Part shown: positions 8,352 to 16,623 of the stretch, one piece after another
How positions within the stretch are numbered: the stretch's first letter is position 1
How the letters are laid out: each line of letters begins with the position of its first letter
Assembly (NCBI RefSeq): GCF_014641555.1
Contig: NZ_BMHY01000010.1
Location: 1-64,000, forward strand
Length of the DNA stretch: 64,000 nt
DNA from: Paenibacillus radicis (ex Gao et al. 2016)
Lineage (GTDB): Bacteria; Bacillota; Bacilli; Paenibacillales; Paenibacillaceae
Reading direction: 5' to 3'
Position numbers and translations under genes: made by a program
Notes under the pieces: model-generated
The model's database searches: none
Told to the model about the DNA's origin: nothing
The model's input: only the letters and a program-made list of their open reading frames with translations

Positions 8352-9812
8352 TCATCCCAGCTGCGGACGGCCGCGGTGGAATTCGGTGTTCTGCTCGAAC
8401 GCGTGCGCTGCGCGCAATACGGTCGATTCGTCGAAGGCTTTACCGATAATTTGCAGACCGATCGGCAAGCCGTTCGAGCTGCCGCAAGGAATGCTGATTG
8501 CCGGAACGCCGGCAAGGCTGACTGGGATTGTACAAATATCGTTTAAGTACATCGTCAGCGGATCGCCGACCTGCTCCCCGATACGGAAAGCTGTCGTTGG
8601 CGCCGTTGGTCCCATAATGACGTCAAACTTGCTGAATACTTGGTCAAAGTCTTGCTTGATCAGCGTCCGTACTTTTTGCGCTTTCAAATAATAAGCGTCA
8701 TAGTAGCCGGAGCTAAGCGCATACGTGCCAAGCATAATGCGGCGCTTCACTTCCGGTCCGAAGCCTTGGCTGCGGGACTTGCGGTACAGATCAATCAGGT
8801 TGTCCGGATTGTCGGCACGCACGCCGTATCGAACGCCGTCGAAACGGGCCAGATTGGAGGAAGCCTCCGATGAAGCGAGCAAATAATAGGTCGCGATCGC
8901 ATATTCGGTATGCGGCAGCGATACTTCTTCCCAAGTCGCGCCCAGGCTTTCATATACTTTCAGAGCGTTCAGAACCGCTTCCTTCACTTCAGGATCGATA
9001 CCTTCGCCCAAATATTCCTTCGCTACGCCGATTCGCAGACCTTTTACATCGCCTGTCAAAGCACTAGTGTAGTCAGGAATGCTTACATTAGCAGACGTGG
9101 AATCTTTGCCGTCGAAACCTGCAATGGCTTGCAGAACATAAGCGGAATCTTCGACGTTTTTCGTCAATGGTCCGATTTGGTCCAGCGACGAGGCGAAGGC
9201 AACGAGTCCATAACGCGATACGAGTCCATAAGTTGGCTTCAAGCCCACGATGCCGCAATAGGCTGCAGGCTGACGAATCGAACCGCCAGTATCCGAGCCG
9301 AGTGAGAAATACACTTGGCCAGCAGCGACCGATGCCGCAGAGCCGCCGCTGGAGCCGCCCGGTACATAGTCCGTATTCCAAGGATTGCGCGTCGGGTAAA
9401 AGCTTGAATTCTCATTCGAGCCGCCCATTGCGAATTCATCCATGTTCAGCTTGCCAATCGTTACCGATTGAGCCGATTTCAGCTTTGCGACTGATGTCGC
9501 ATCATAGATTGGATTATAGTTGCTAAGGAATTGGCTCGCACATGTCGTGAGCAGCCCTTCCGTTACGATATTGTCCTTAATACCGGCTGGAAGCCCGAAC
9601 AGCAGCCCCCGCTCCGAGCCGTCCTGAAGCTGCTTGTCCAGTTCCGCAGCTTGACGACGGGCGTTCTCCTCATCAAGCGTAATAAATGCTTTAATGGAAG
9701 AATCCGTCTCTGCAATGCGGCGGTAAGAAGCATCCACCAGTTCGGATACTTGAAGTTCTTTATCATTCAGTTTGTTATGTACGTCCTGCAGGCGCAGATC
9801 AAACAGTGCCAA
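8352..9812 (-). CDS. gatA: Aspartyl/glutamyl-tRNA(Asn/Gln) amidotransferase subunit A
   Basis: This 486-residue amidase-signature enzyme releases ammonia from glutamine and channels it to GatB. The Ser-cisSer-Lys triad is visible: Lys in GLPAGIKDN (about residue 78), the glycine/serine-rich YVPGGSSGGSAASVAAG (about 150-166), and the nucleophile Ser in SDTGGSIRQPA (about 177). The start is a TTG at 9812 with GGGAGGAG 6 bases upstream, and no ATG nearby fits. It lies 32 bases after gatC and 13 bases before gatB. Confidence 0.97.
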   Translation of the reverse strand: MALFDLRLQDVHNKLNDKELQVSELVDASYRRIAETDSSIKAFITLDEENARRQAAELDKQLQDGSERGLLFGLPAGIKDNIVTEGLLTTCASQFLSNYNPIYDATSVAKLKSAQSVTIGKLNMDEFAMGGSNENSSFYPTRNPWNTDYVPGGSSGGSAASVAAGQVYFSLGSDTGGSIRQPAAYCGIVGLKPTYGLVSRYGLVAFASSLDQIGPLTKNVEDSAYVLQAIAGFDGKDSTSANVSIPDYTSALTGDVKGLRIGVAKEYLGEGIDPEVKEAVLNALKVYESLGATWEEVSLPHTEYAIATYYLLASSEASSNLARFDGVRYGVRADNPDNLIDLYRKSRSQGFGPEVKRRIMLGTYALSSGYYDAYYLKAQKVRTLIKQDFDQVFSKFDVIMGPTAPTTAFRIGEQVGDPLTMYLNDICTIPVSLAGVPAISIPCGSSNGLPIGLQIIGKAFDESTVLRAAHAFEQNTEFHRGRPQLG

Positions 9813-9844
9813 CTGCAGCTCCTCCCTTCAATTAACCAATCTCT

Positions 9845-10132
9845 TTATTCCAATACAGCCGGTACTTTAATTTGGCCGTCTTCTTCATCAGGTGCGTTAA
9901 GCAGCACTTTCTCAATCGGCAGCGACTCTTTCGTCACGTCTTCGCGCATCACATTCGTGATCGGCAGAACATGACTTGTTGGTGCTACGCCTTCGGTATC
10001 CAGGCTGTTCAGCTTTTCCGCATATTTCAGAATCGCATTAAGCTGGTCGGTGAACTGCTCCTTCTCCTGCTCGGACAGCTCCAATCGCGCCAGGTTGGCT
10101 ACATGCTCGACATCTTTCAACGTTATGCTCAT
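9845..10132 (-). CDS. gatC: Aspartyl/glutamyl-tRNA(Asn/Gln) amidotransferase subunit C
   Basis: This 95-residue GatC has the conserved N-terminus MSITLKDVEHVANLARLEL and a C-terminal LRED-like segment (NVMREDVTKE). It is a small stabilising subunit that wraps around GatA and GatB. Two in-frame ATGs compete. That at 10141 lies only 3 bases from the GGAGG; that at 10132 lies 12 bases away but gives the family-typical MSIT start, so I chose 10132. It is the first gene of gatCAB. Confidence 0.93.
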   Translation of the reverse strand: MSITLKDVEHVANLARLELSEQEKEQFTDQLNAILKYAEKLNSLDTEGVAPTSHVLPITNVMREDVTKESLPIEKVLLNAPDEEDGQIKVPAVLE

Positions 10133-10176
10133 GGAATGCATATTCCTCCCTTTCCATCCTTCACTTCATTCTTCCC

Positions 10177-10205
10177 ATTATAGCTTAGATTCGCATTTTC
10201 ACAAA
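10177..10205 (-). promoter_or_regulatory. gatCAB promoter
   Basis: On the minus strand TTTGTG (10205-10200), a 17-base spacer and a perfect TATAAT (10182-10177) lie about 40 bases upstream of gatC. Confidence 0.7.
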
Positions 10206-10249
10206 GTAGTCGTACAGGTCTCTTTTGCAAAAAATGACGACAAACAAAA

Positions 10250-10275
10250 GCTCCCCCCGATAGATCGGAAGGAGC
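10250..10275 (-). terminator. Rho-independent terminator after the 10285-10665 gene
   Basis: On the minus strand GCTCC-tt-CCGAT and ATCGG-gg-GGAGC form a hairpin followed by TTTTGTTTG. It lies 10 bases past the stop codon. Confidence 0.85.
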
Positions 10276-10284
10276 GATACCCAA

Positions 10285-10665
10285 TTAAATCCAAGCCTTC
10301 AGGTTAACCTGCCGGATGAAATCTTCCTTGCTCTGGCTCTCGCTGCTTGTACTTTCTACCTCAACCTGCACTTCCTCGCCTTTGACGATCCAGTTGAACA
10401 GCTCCTCATTATAAGTAGCAAGCGCATAATCAATCAGCGCCTCCCGCTCCACGCGGTCCACTTCTTCTTGAATGAGCACCTCTTCCAGCTCGACATCCTC
10501 ATCCGGGATAAGAAAATTGCGGTTCGCCGCCGGCACACGCAGCACGTAGTCAAATACATTGTCGACGTTGCGGTCGTAAGCAATTATATAGCCATACTCC
10601 CCTACGGGAAGATTTTGTTCGTATTGGTCGGCGATTATGACGACCTTTGACCCTAATTTCAGCAT
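10285..10665 (-). CDS. Conserved hypothetical acidic protein
   Basis: I do not recognise this 126-residue protein. The N-terminal 60 residues look like a small beta-barrel (MLKLGSKVVIIAD, GEYGYIIAYDR, DYVLRVP). The rest is very acidic and helical (DEDVELEEVLIQEEVDRVE), with a serine-rich spacer before a short C-terminal segment. It has no signal peptide or membrane helix, so it is probably cytoplasmic. The ATG at 10665 is supported by GGAG 8 bases upstream; the upstream GTG at 10674 is too close to it. It is a single-gene unit with its own terminator. Confidence 0.75.
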   Translation of the reverse strand: MLKLGSKVVIIADQYEQNLPVGEYGYIIAYDRNVDNVFDYVLRVPAANRNFLIPDEDVELEEVLIQEEVDRVEREALIDYALATYNEELFNWIVKGEEVQVEVESTSSESQSKEDFIRQVNLKAWI

Positions 10666-10779
10666 CGTCTTCACTCCAGTCTCTATCAGCCGCGAATTAT
10701 AACTATTATCCTACTAAAAAATAATAGCCATGTCCAATAGAGTAATAGAAGTTAAGGTTATCGCCTATTTATATGACAT

Positions 10780-11553
10780 TTATGGAAGCTCCATCCGCCG
10801 CATCCGCCACACGGCTGCGTATAGGATGGCTGCCGTTAACACGGCGCCTGCGATGATAATCATACCTGCGGCGTCCGGTATAGAACCGAGAAGAAAACCG
10901 CTTGCTAAGCCCGGTAACTGCCCGGGACTCCAGGCGAGCGCGCTTGGCAGGAACGAAGCCGTCAGCGACAAAAGAATCGCAAGCCCCAAAGCGGAAAAAG
11001 CCGCAGCAGCTCCGCTTCGAAGCCATACGCTCCCCGCTATCATCAACGTGCCAATAACCGACAGCCACAGCGCAAATACAAGCAGTGCTTGTATCGCACG
11101 TATTGCATCCACTTCCCCGATGAGCAACGAAGTGTAATACCATGCCCCTAAATAGCCGATCGTTAATGACCCCCATACAAGCACAAGCATCGCCGTCCAT
11201 TTCGCTAGTAAATAAGCGGATCGGGAAATGGGCTTCACGAGAATCATCGAAGCCGCCCCCGAGTTTCGCTCACTCGATACCGCTCCCATAAAACCCAGAG
11301 CGACGATCAAACTGCCGATCATGCCATATTGCTGCAGCGTTTGCGCTAGCACCTCACCGCTTTGAGGCTTAGGCATTTCTATAACCGTACCTTGCGGAAA
11401 ATTTCCTGCATTTGCTAGTATATCAGGCAAAAAGTAGGTCACAATTGGCTGGCTTACCCCCAATAAAAGAAATACTAAAGGCAACCATAGCAGCTTATAG
11501 CTACGAGCAAGCTCCAGCAGTTCCTTCCGCCAAATAATCATCCATTGGCTCAT
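10780..11553 (-). CDS. ABC-2 type exporter permease (YxlG-like)
   Basis: This 257-residue protein has six predicted membrane helices. An amphipathic N-terminus (MIIWRKELLELARSYK) and a conserved cytoplasmic segment (GAVSSERNSGAASMILVKPISR, in part) are typical of ABC-2 permeases. It overlaps the ATPase gene by 4 bases, so the two are co-translated and form one exporter. The substrate cannot be read. The trio PLDc_N protein, ATPase, permease mirrors yxlE-yxlF-yxlG of the B. subtilis sigY operon. Confidence 0.85.
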   Translation of the reverse strand: MSQWMIIWRKELLELARSYKLLWLPLVFLLLGVSQPIVTYFLPDILANAGNFPQGTVIEMPKPQSGEVLAQTLQQYGMIGSLIVALGFMGAVSSERNSGAASMILVKPISRSAYLLAKWTAMLVLVWGSLTIGYLGAWYYTSLLIGEVDAIRAIQALLVFALWLSVIGTLMIAGSVWLRSGAAAAFSALGLAILLSLTASFLPSALAWSPGQLPGLASGFLLGSIPDAAGMIIIAGAVLTAAILYAAVWRMRRMELP

Positions 11554-12467
11554 CCAGACACCACCTTCATAAACAAGTCCTCCAGCGTCGAATGGCCAAA
11601 CTCCAGCTTGGCTACCCGAATCCCATCCTCGGCAAGCTGTCCAAGCAGCTCCCGTCTAGCCAGCTCCATATCGGTTACGACTAGCTCTATTCCCTTCTCA
11701 ATTCTGCGCAGCTCCTTCACATAGGCTCCGCCCTGATACGACACACACCATTGCTTGGAGTGATCGTCACCTTCGATATGCAGCGTGATGACGGACATAC
11801 GGTGGTTGTTCTTAATCTCCTCTATGGAGCCTTGCAGAGCCATCTCACCATTACGAATAATAAGAACGTCATCGCATAACTGTTCGGCGTCATGCAGAAC
11901 ATGAGTGGAGAACAGCACCGTCGTCTCCTGCTTCAATTCTCGCAACAGCATCAGCACCTCATGCCTGCCGAGCGGGTCGAGTGCCGATACCGGTTCATCC
12001 AATATGAGCAGCTTCGGTCTATGGACAAGAGCTTGCGCAAGCCCAAGTCGCTGCTTCATTCCTCCGGAATAGCCGCTGATTGCACGATTGGCTGCGGCGG
12101 AGAGTCCTACCCTCTCCAGCAGCGCGTCGGCTTGACTCCTTGCTTCAGCAGCAGACAAACCGCATAGACGGGCAGCATAGACCGCATATTCACGGCCGGT
12201 CATCCAGCCGTAGAATGAAGGTGCTTGCGGAAGATAGCCGAGCAGTGAGTTAGGACTTTGTCCAGGCTTTACTCCCGCATAGCTCAGCTTCCCGCCTGTA
12301 GGCTGCAATAATCCCGCCAGCATACGGATGGTCGTCGTTTTCCCCGCACCGTTGGGACCCAGAAGCGCTGTGCAGCGCCCTGGTGCAATGTCAAAGCTGA
12401 TGCCAGCTACCGCCTGTGTAGATCCAAACGCTTTGGTCAATTGCTCAGCTCGCAACAATGCGCTCAT
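11550..12467 (-). CDS. ABC exporter ATP-binding protein (YxlF-like)
   Basis: This 305-residue ATPase has Walker A GPNGAGKTT (about residues 37-45), Q-loop YLPQAPSFYG, signature SGGMKQRLGLAQAL, Walker B LLILDEPVSALDP and switch histidine in LFSTHVLHD. A C-terminal extension of about 85 residues is common in drug- or bacteriocin-type exporters. Its ATG overlaps the stop of the PLDc_N gene by one base, and its own stop overlaps the permease. It energises the permease at 10780. Confidence 0.93.
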   Translation of the reverse strand: MSALLRAEQLTKAFGSTQAVAGISFDIAPGRCTALLGPNGAGKTTTIRMLAGLLQPTGGKLSYAGVKPGQSPNSLLGYLPQAPSFYGWMTGREYAVYAARLCGLSAAEARSQADALLERVGLSAAANRAISGYSGGMKQRLGLAQALVHRPKLLILDEPVSALDPLGRHEVLMLLRELKQETTVLFSTHVLHDAEQLCDDVLIIRNGEMALQGSIEEIKNNHRMSVITLHIEGDDHSKQWCVSYQGGAYVKELRRIEKGIELVVTDMELARRELLGQLAEDGIRVAKLEFGHSTLEDLFMKVVSG

Positions 12468-12676
12468 TAATCATTCCTCCTGCCGACCACAAAAAACAAT
12501 ACGGGGCCAATAATATTTACAAATACGATAACCAGCACCCAGAGCCATTTTGGCCCTCTCGTTTGGCTCGCCTTAGCGAGCGCGACCAATGCCACAATAA
12601 CTAATATGAGCTGTATGACGAAAAGCGGGGCGATGATCGGCAGAAGCTTACTAAGTTCCATTGTCGATTCATTCAT
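12467..12676 (-). CDS. Small PLDc_N-domain membrane protein (YxlE-like)
   Basis: This 69-residue protein has two membrane helices and the tail of the phospholipase-D-nuclease N-terminal family (GPKWLWVLVIVFVNIIGPV, then FFVVGRRND). In B. subtilis, YxlE with this fold is encoded next to YxlF/YxlG and dampens SigY activity. Here no sigma gene is adjacent; a GntR regulator heads the operon instead. The ATG at 12676 has GGAGG 8 bases upstream. The ATG at 12682 is too close. Confidence 0.82.
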   Translation of the reverse strand: MNESTMELSKLLPIIAPLFVIQLILVIVALVALAKASQTRGPKWLWVLVIVFVNIIGPVLFFVVGRRND

Positions 12677-12729
12677 TCTCATGCCCTCCCTATTATTAGA
12701 TTCTTATTAAAGGTATCTTCTTTAGTCTT

Positions 12730-13836
12730 TTAGTTCGAAGCAAAGCTGGAGAAGTAAATAATGAGTCCAGCGAATAGAAGCAGACCAATGACGATAAGCC
12801 AGCTGAGCGGACTCCCCATATTGACCGTATAACCGATGCCTTGTCTTTTCTCTACAAACAGCGACGGGTCGGACTTGTTATAATAGATGACACCCAGCTT
12901 CCAATGCTGATCAGCATCCATCGGCAGAACGGCAGTTTCTTCTGCGAACGTTGTTCTCTTCGCACGAATCATAAGCACGATAAATACAGCAACCGTGACA
13001 AAAAGTACAATCATGAACGACGTGGTGCCAGCCCCGATAAAACGGCTGCTCGCTTCCAAGACACTAGCTAACTTCAACAGGGAGAATAAGGCCACAATGA
13101 GCAGACCCATACTAATCATCAACAAAGAGCTTAATCTGCGGAAATGAACGCTATTGCGGCGCGATGCTTCCGGATTGGCCGGGTCGATCTGCTGTTTGGT
13201 TACATCTATGAGCCAATTAATTCCCATGAACATTCCGATCATGACCAATTGAATGATACTGAGGTCAAATACAGTTATGAAGCTTTTCGTCGAGAATCCG
13301 TCGGCTACACCTTGAAGGTCATAATGCGTTGCCATTCGCTCGGGAATGGAATCATAGATGACCGTTAAATAAATAGCTGTTCCCGCCACAATAGCGAAAT
13401 GCAGCAAAAACCATAAATTCGAATATCTTTTTTTCTGTTTATGGAAAGACATATCCACGACGATCTTCTGTCCAGGCGGCGTCTGTACTTCCCAGCCTTT
13501 ATCGGCTTTCAGCTTCTTTACCCTGTAATAGCTGCGTACATACAGAAAGGAATGACCCAGCAGCGAGAAAAAAATGGCGGTCAGCAGTGCGATTGCGAAG
13601 CGTATATCCCCCAGCCATGGCTGCAAAGCGATATAAAGGATCAGCCCGGCTATTGAAACGACAACCGACCACTGCAAATAATTTTTCCTGGCAGCCTCAA
13701 GGCTCGTATCTTTCAGGTAAGGCTCTGGAATGGCAACGCCAAATCGAATCGATCGTTTAGCCAGAAACGGCGAAAGGATCATAATGATGTTCATGGGCAA
13801 GTAAGCCGCTAGCATAAAAATAATGAAATCCTGCAT
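12730..13836 (-). CDS. DUF1648-type polytopic membrane protein
   Basis: This 368-residue protein has about eight membrane helices. The segment YDSIPERMATHYDLQG (about residues 170-185) is the recognisable core of DUF1648, the domain also found in SdpI-type immunity proteins. A DUF5808-like motif (HWKLGVIYYNKSDPSLFVEK) sits near the C-terminus. Such proteins are commonly paired with GntR regulators and ABC exporters. An immunity or envelope role is possible but not shown. The ATG at 13836 has AAGGAG 8 bases upstream, and the gene starts 5 bases after the GntR stop. Confidence 0.8.
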   Translation of the reverse strand: MQDFIIFMLAAYLPMNIIMILSPFLAKRSIRFGVAIPEPYLKDTSLEAARKNYLQWSVVVSIAGLILYIALQPWLGDIRFAIALLTAIFFSLLGHSFLYVRSYYRVKKLKADKGWEVQTPPGQKIVVDMSFHKQKKRYSNLWFLLHFAIVAGTAIYLTVIYDSIPERMATHYDLQGVADGFSTKSFITVFDLSIIQLVMIGMFMGINWLIDVTKQQIDPANPEASRRNSVHFRRLSSLLMISMGLLIVALFSLLKLASVLEASSRFIGAGTTSFMIVLFVTVAVFIVLMIRAKRTTFAEETAVLPMDADQHWKLGVIYYNKSDPSLFVEKRQGIGYTVNMGSPLSWLIVIGLLLFAGLIIYFSSFASN

Positions 13837-13841
13837 ACCTG

Positions 13842-14237
13842 TCACTCCTTATCTTGTGGTTGAATGTCGTTGTAAAGCCGGGCGATGATTTCCGTCAGCT
13901 GTTCCTGGTTTAGTCCCCGGCAAAGCGATTCGGCTACGACCGGTCTTAACTGCTGGCCTAGCTTCGCTAAATAGTGCTCCGTAACTTGCGGCATCTCTTC
14001 CTTCTGCACGACGATGACGCCTTTCTTCCGGTGAACCTGAATAAACCCTTCCTGTTTGAGCAATGTGTAAGCTTTATTGACGGTATGCAGATTGATCCCG
14101 ATGTCGGAAGCTAAGCTTCTTACTGAAGGGAGAGACTCTCCTGGCTCCAGTCTTCCGCTGGCAATTCCCTCGATGATCTGATCCATAAGCTGCGTATAAA
14201 TAGGAATTTCCGATTGTAAATCCAATTCAATCATCAT
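13842..14237 (-). CDS. GntR-family repressor, short YtrA/YhcF type
   Basis: This 131-residue regulator has an N-terminal GntR winged helix (IPIYTQLMDQIIEGIASGR, LPSVRSLASDIGINLHTVNK). Its short helical tail (about residues 80-131) lacks the large effector domain of other GntR proteins. This YtrA-like architecture is characteristic of repressors that sit first in ABC exporter operons, as here. The first of two adjacent ATGs (14237) has AGAGG 7 bases upstream. A palindrome covering the promoter immediately upstream is the likely operator. Confidence 0.9.
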   Translation of the reverse strand: MMIELDLQSEIPIYTQLMDQIIEGIASGRLEPGESLPSVRSLASDIGINLHTVNKAYTLLKQEGFIQVHRKKGVIVVQKEEMPQVTEHYLAKLGQQLRPVVAESLCRGLNQEQLTEIIARLYNDIQPQDKE

Positions 14238-14267
14238 ATTGGCGCCTCTTTTGCTCTTATTGTTACA

Positions 14268-14308
14268 TCTGTTATACATATAATATAACAGATATCTTTT
14301 TACTGCAA
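14268..14308 (-). promoter_or_regulatory. Promoter and palindromic operator of the GntR/ABC operon
   Basis: A perfect 9-bp inverted repeat TCTGTTATA / TATAACAGA with a 7-base spacer spans 14268-14292. It covers the -10 (TATTAT, 14285-14280) of a minus-strand promoter whose -35 is TTGCAG (14308-14303), with 17-base spacing. A palindrome over the -10 of a gntR-led operon is the expected autorepression site. That it binds this GntR protein is inference. Confidence 0.8.
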
Positions 14309-14353
14309 GATGATCTGTCGATTTTAGGCTAATACCCCGAGCTGTATGAGGAT

Positions 14354-14539
14354 CAAAATGCAAAAGTACATTTTGATTCGCTGCAAAAGGTCTAAAATCG
14401 CTATCAAAATGCAAAAATACATTTGAATTCCGTCTTTTTCGCCTTCTAACAGCCATTTTCGCGATTCAACCTGTACTTTTGCATGTTGAGCCCCGATATG
14501 GGCGAAAAAGCTGCAATCGACCTGCACTTTTGCATGTTG
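14354..14539. repeat. Four-copy intergenic repeat array (TGCAAAAGTACA core)
   Basis: The gap 14309-14587 has no gene. It holds four copies of a 26-29 base unit with consensus CAAAATGCAAAAGTACA followed by TTTGAATCGC. Copies at 14354-14381 and 14405-14430 are on the plus strand. Copies at 14461-14488 and 14511-14539 are on the minus strand. Starts are spaced 51, 56 and 50 bases apart. Copies 1 and 3 match over almost the whole unit in opposite orientation, so the array can fold into a large stem. I see no flanking terminal repeats or transposase. Confidence 0.75.
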
Positions 14540-14587
14540 ATGGACATAGCCTAGAGATTACTCCATGCAAAAATGGCCAAAAAACAG

Positions 14588-14628
14588 AAATGGCGGTGCC
14601 GGGGATTAACTCCCAAGCACCGCCATTT
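14588..14628. terminator. Terminator after ydbT
   Basis: Perfect 12-bp arms AAATGGCGGTGC / GCACCGCCATTT enclose a 17-base loop and are followed on the minus strand by CTGTTTTTTGG. It ends the ydbS-ydbT operon. Confidence 0.88.
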
Positions 14629-14630
14629 CT

Positions 14631-16145
14631 TTATTTTCGCTCCCGGCTGTACCATTCCCAAACGGGTTCAATGGAAGCCTGGTCTAAACATCTCACGCTG
14701 TACTCCTGCTCGCTGCCCAAAGCATGAACAGATAACGAGTATAGCCGCTTGCGCTGCTGCCACCTCGTTCCTCTCACACTCATTACAACGATTTGCGGCC
14801 TGCGGATATAGTAGGTTATGCGGGACAAGTAACGTTTACGCAACGTCAGCTGTCCGTTTTCAAGCCCTATTCCCGCCGTCTTATAACGGGACCAACACCA
14901 GTAAGCGACGATTGGCAGCAACACCAGCGACAACAGACCAGGGCCCTTGAACAAGAAGATCAAGGCAGCACTGAGGACTGCGGCAATGATCAGTTCAACT
15001 CTCATATAGTAGAGAAGAGCCCGCTTCGGAGCCGGCGTATCCGCCTTTTGAACCTTCAAATGCGGCACATAACTGCCCAATACTTCCTGAAGCTTCACAC
15101 GCGCAATGAACGGATGAAGCACCAGCCGCTCGTTTTTATCTGAAGATACGACCTGCAGCCGAATTTTCGCATAGCCGGCCATTTGCTGCAGCAGATTCTC
15201 CTCGATGATGACTGCCTGCACCTTGCGTGGATCAAACACATGTGTTTTCTTGTCCAGAAGGCCGTAGGAAACTGCTACCCTCTTCCCCTCCATACGAACC
15301 TCAAAGCCCGCAAACTTAACGAGAAAGAGTATGCTCGAGAGGATCCATGCCAGCAAGAGAGCGCCTGCAACAATCAATAGAATGCCTAAATAGTCAGCCA
15401 TGAGGCTTTTTGATTCCTGCGCGATATTTTCAATGAAATGATCGGGGGCAATCAATCGAATAAAATCATCGGCAAAAGAGATTAAACCCGCAACGAAAGC
15501 AGCTACGAGTCCGAAGTTCATGGACGTTAAGCCCGCCATAAGCAACTGCCCGCCATTCAAACGGTAACGTGTTTCCTCTTGCCTAGGCACGACAGCTGAC
15601 GGCTTCTCTTCCGCTGTATCAGAGGACAGCCCGGTTGCAGGTTCGGCGGGAGTCTCTGAAGCCTGTGCAGCACCTTCCATCATTGCACCCTTGTCGCTGC
15701 TTCTAAGCAGCTGTGCCCGAAGCTTCTCCGCTTCTTTCGCCGACAAGGCCGCTAATATCCCTTCTGCCTTCTTATTGCCGCCGGGCGTTTCGATTTTAAG
15801 CTGAGCAACGCCCAATATGCGCTGAATAAACGGCTGCTCGACATTAACCGAATGGATACGTGAAAAATAAATCGTTTTCTCATCGCGAAATAAAACGCCC
15901 TTCTGAATCACGATACGATCCTGCTCCAGCACATAACTGAACTTTCGCCAATCAAAGTAACCATACACCAGAAGCAGCGCGATGACGGCCCCAATTCCGA
16001 GGTACCAATAGAGATTCAAGTGGGTAAGCTTCGTCCCCCTCAATAGCGTAATAATCGCCACAGGGAGCAAGCCTTTGACTGTTTGCAGCAGAGCAAACAG
16101 CATGTAAACCGGATGCAGCTGACGGCGATCAATCATCCTGATCAT
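14631..16145 (-). CDS. ydbT: YdbT-like protein with bacterial PH domains
   Basis: This 504-residue membrane protein has paired N-terminal helices, then a PH-like (bPH2) module near residues 75-135 (YFSRIHSVNVEQPFIQRILG). Further helix pairs and more PH-like modules follow (HVFDPRKVQAVIIEENLLQQ, about 300-320, and one at the C-terminus). In B. subtilis ydbS-ydbT belongs to the SigW regulon and protects against certain bacteriocins. The same two-gene arrangement, with a 17-base overlap, occurs here. A charged, serine/alanine-rich spacer (about 145-190) separates the first module from the rest. Confidence 0.87.
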   Translation of the reverse strand: MIRMIDRRQLHPVYMLFALLQTVKGLLPVAIITLLRGTKLTHLNLYWYLGIGAVIALLLVYGYFDWRKFSYVLEQDRIVIQKGVLFRDEKTIYFSRIHSVNVEQPFIQRILGVAQLKIETPGGNKKAEGILAALSAKEAEKLRAQLLRSSDKGAMMEGAAQASETPAEPATGLSSDTAEEKPSAVVPRQEETRYRLNGGQLLMAGLTSMNFGLVAAFVAGLISFADDFIRLIAPDHFIENIAQESKSLMADYLGILLIVAGALLLAWILSSILFLVKFAGFEVRMEGKRVAVSYGLLDKKTHVFDPRKVQAVIIEENLLQQMAGYAKIRLQVVSSDKNERLVLHPFIARVKLQEVLGSYVPHLKVQKADTPAPKRALLYYMRVELIIAAVLSAALIFLFKGPGLLSLVLLPIVAYWCWSRYKTAGIGLENGQLTLRKRYLSRITYYIRRPQIVVMSVRGTRWQQRKRLYSLSVHALGSEQEYSVRCLDQASIEPVWEWYSRERK

Positions 16146-16608
16146 CTACTTTCGCCAGCAGACCAATCTGCCGCTTCAAATCAGAAGCTTCATCCTGCTT
16201 CAGGCCGCTAATCTCATGAGTCGTGGCCGCCGTCACCACCTTAACACTAGCCAGCTTATATTTCCGCATAAGCGGCCCGCTTTCCAGCTCCACATGCTGG
16301 ACCCGGACCATCGGAATGAGCACATTCTTCTTGAAAATAATGCCGGAGGCCAGCTCCAGCTCCTCATCAAATAATTCATATTGGAAGCTGCGATACTTCC
16401 ATAGCGGAATAAACCAGGTGAACCAAACGGCAGATAACGTCACAACGGCCAGTGCGATCCAAGCCGGAAGAAACGTCCACTGATTGGACCCGGCCAATGC
16501 CGTGTACGCGATGATCAGCGCATAGCCTATCGAGTGAGTAATTAATGAACTGATTCGGTACACGGTAATATAATCTTGGTCCAATCTCCTGCTTAATGGA
16601 CGATTCAT
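16129..16608 (-). CDS. ydbS: YdbS-like membrane protein with bacterial PH domain
   Basis: This 159-residue protein has two membrane helices (about residues 20-65), then a single bPH2 domain (IFKKNVLIPMVRVQHVELES, about 95-115). The ATG at 16608 has AAAGGAG 10 bases upstream. It overlaps ydbT by 17 bases and probably forms a membrane complex with it. It starts 15 bases after the M24 peptidase stop, so all three genes could be one transcript. Confidence 0.87.
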   Translation of the reverse strand: MNRPLSRRLDQDYITVYRISSLITHSIGYALIIAYTALAGSNQWTFLPAWIALAVVTLSAVWFTWFIPLWKYRSFQYELFDEELELASGIIFKKNVLIPMVRVQHVELESGPLMRKYKLASVKVVTAATTHEISGLKQDEASDLKRQIGLLAKVDDQDD

Positions 16609-16623
16609 TCCGGCAGCACTCCT

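Noticed and set aside
7028..8449. Long plus-strand open frame antisense to gatB
   Set aside because: It is a shadow of the codon pattern of gatB, without a ribosome binding site or recognisable domain.
10675..10779. Small gene between the unknown protein and the ABC permease
   Set aside because: No open frame with a ribosome binding site is visible in this 105-base gap.
14354..14539. CRISPR array
   Set aside because: Repeats are in both orientations, imperfect, and spaced by related rather than unique sequence. No cas gene is nearby.
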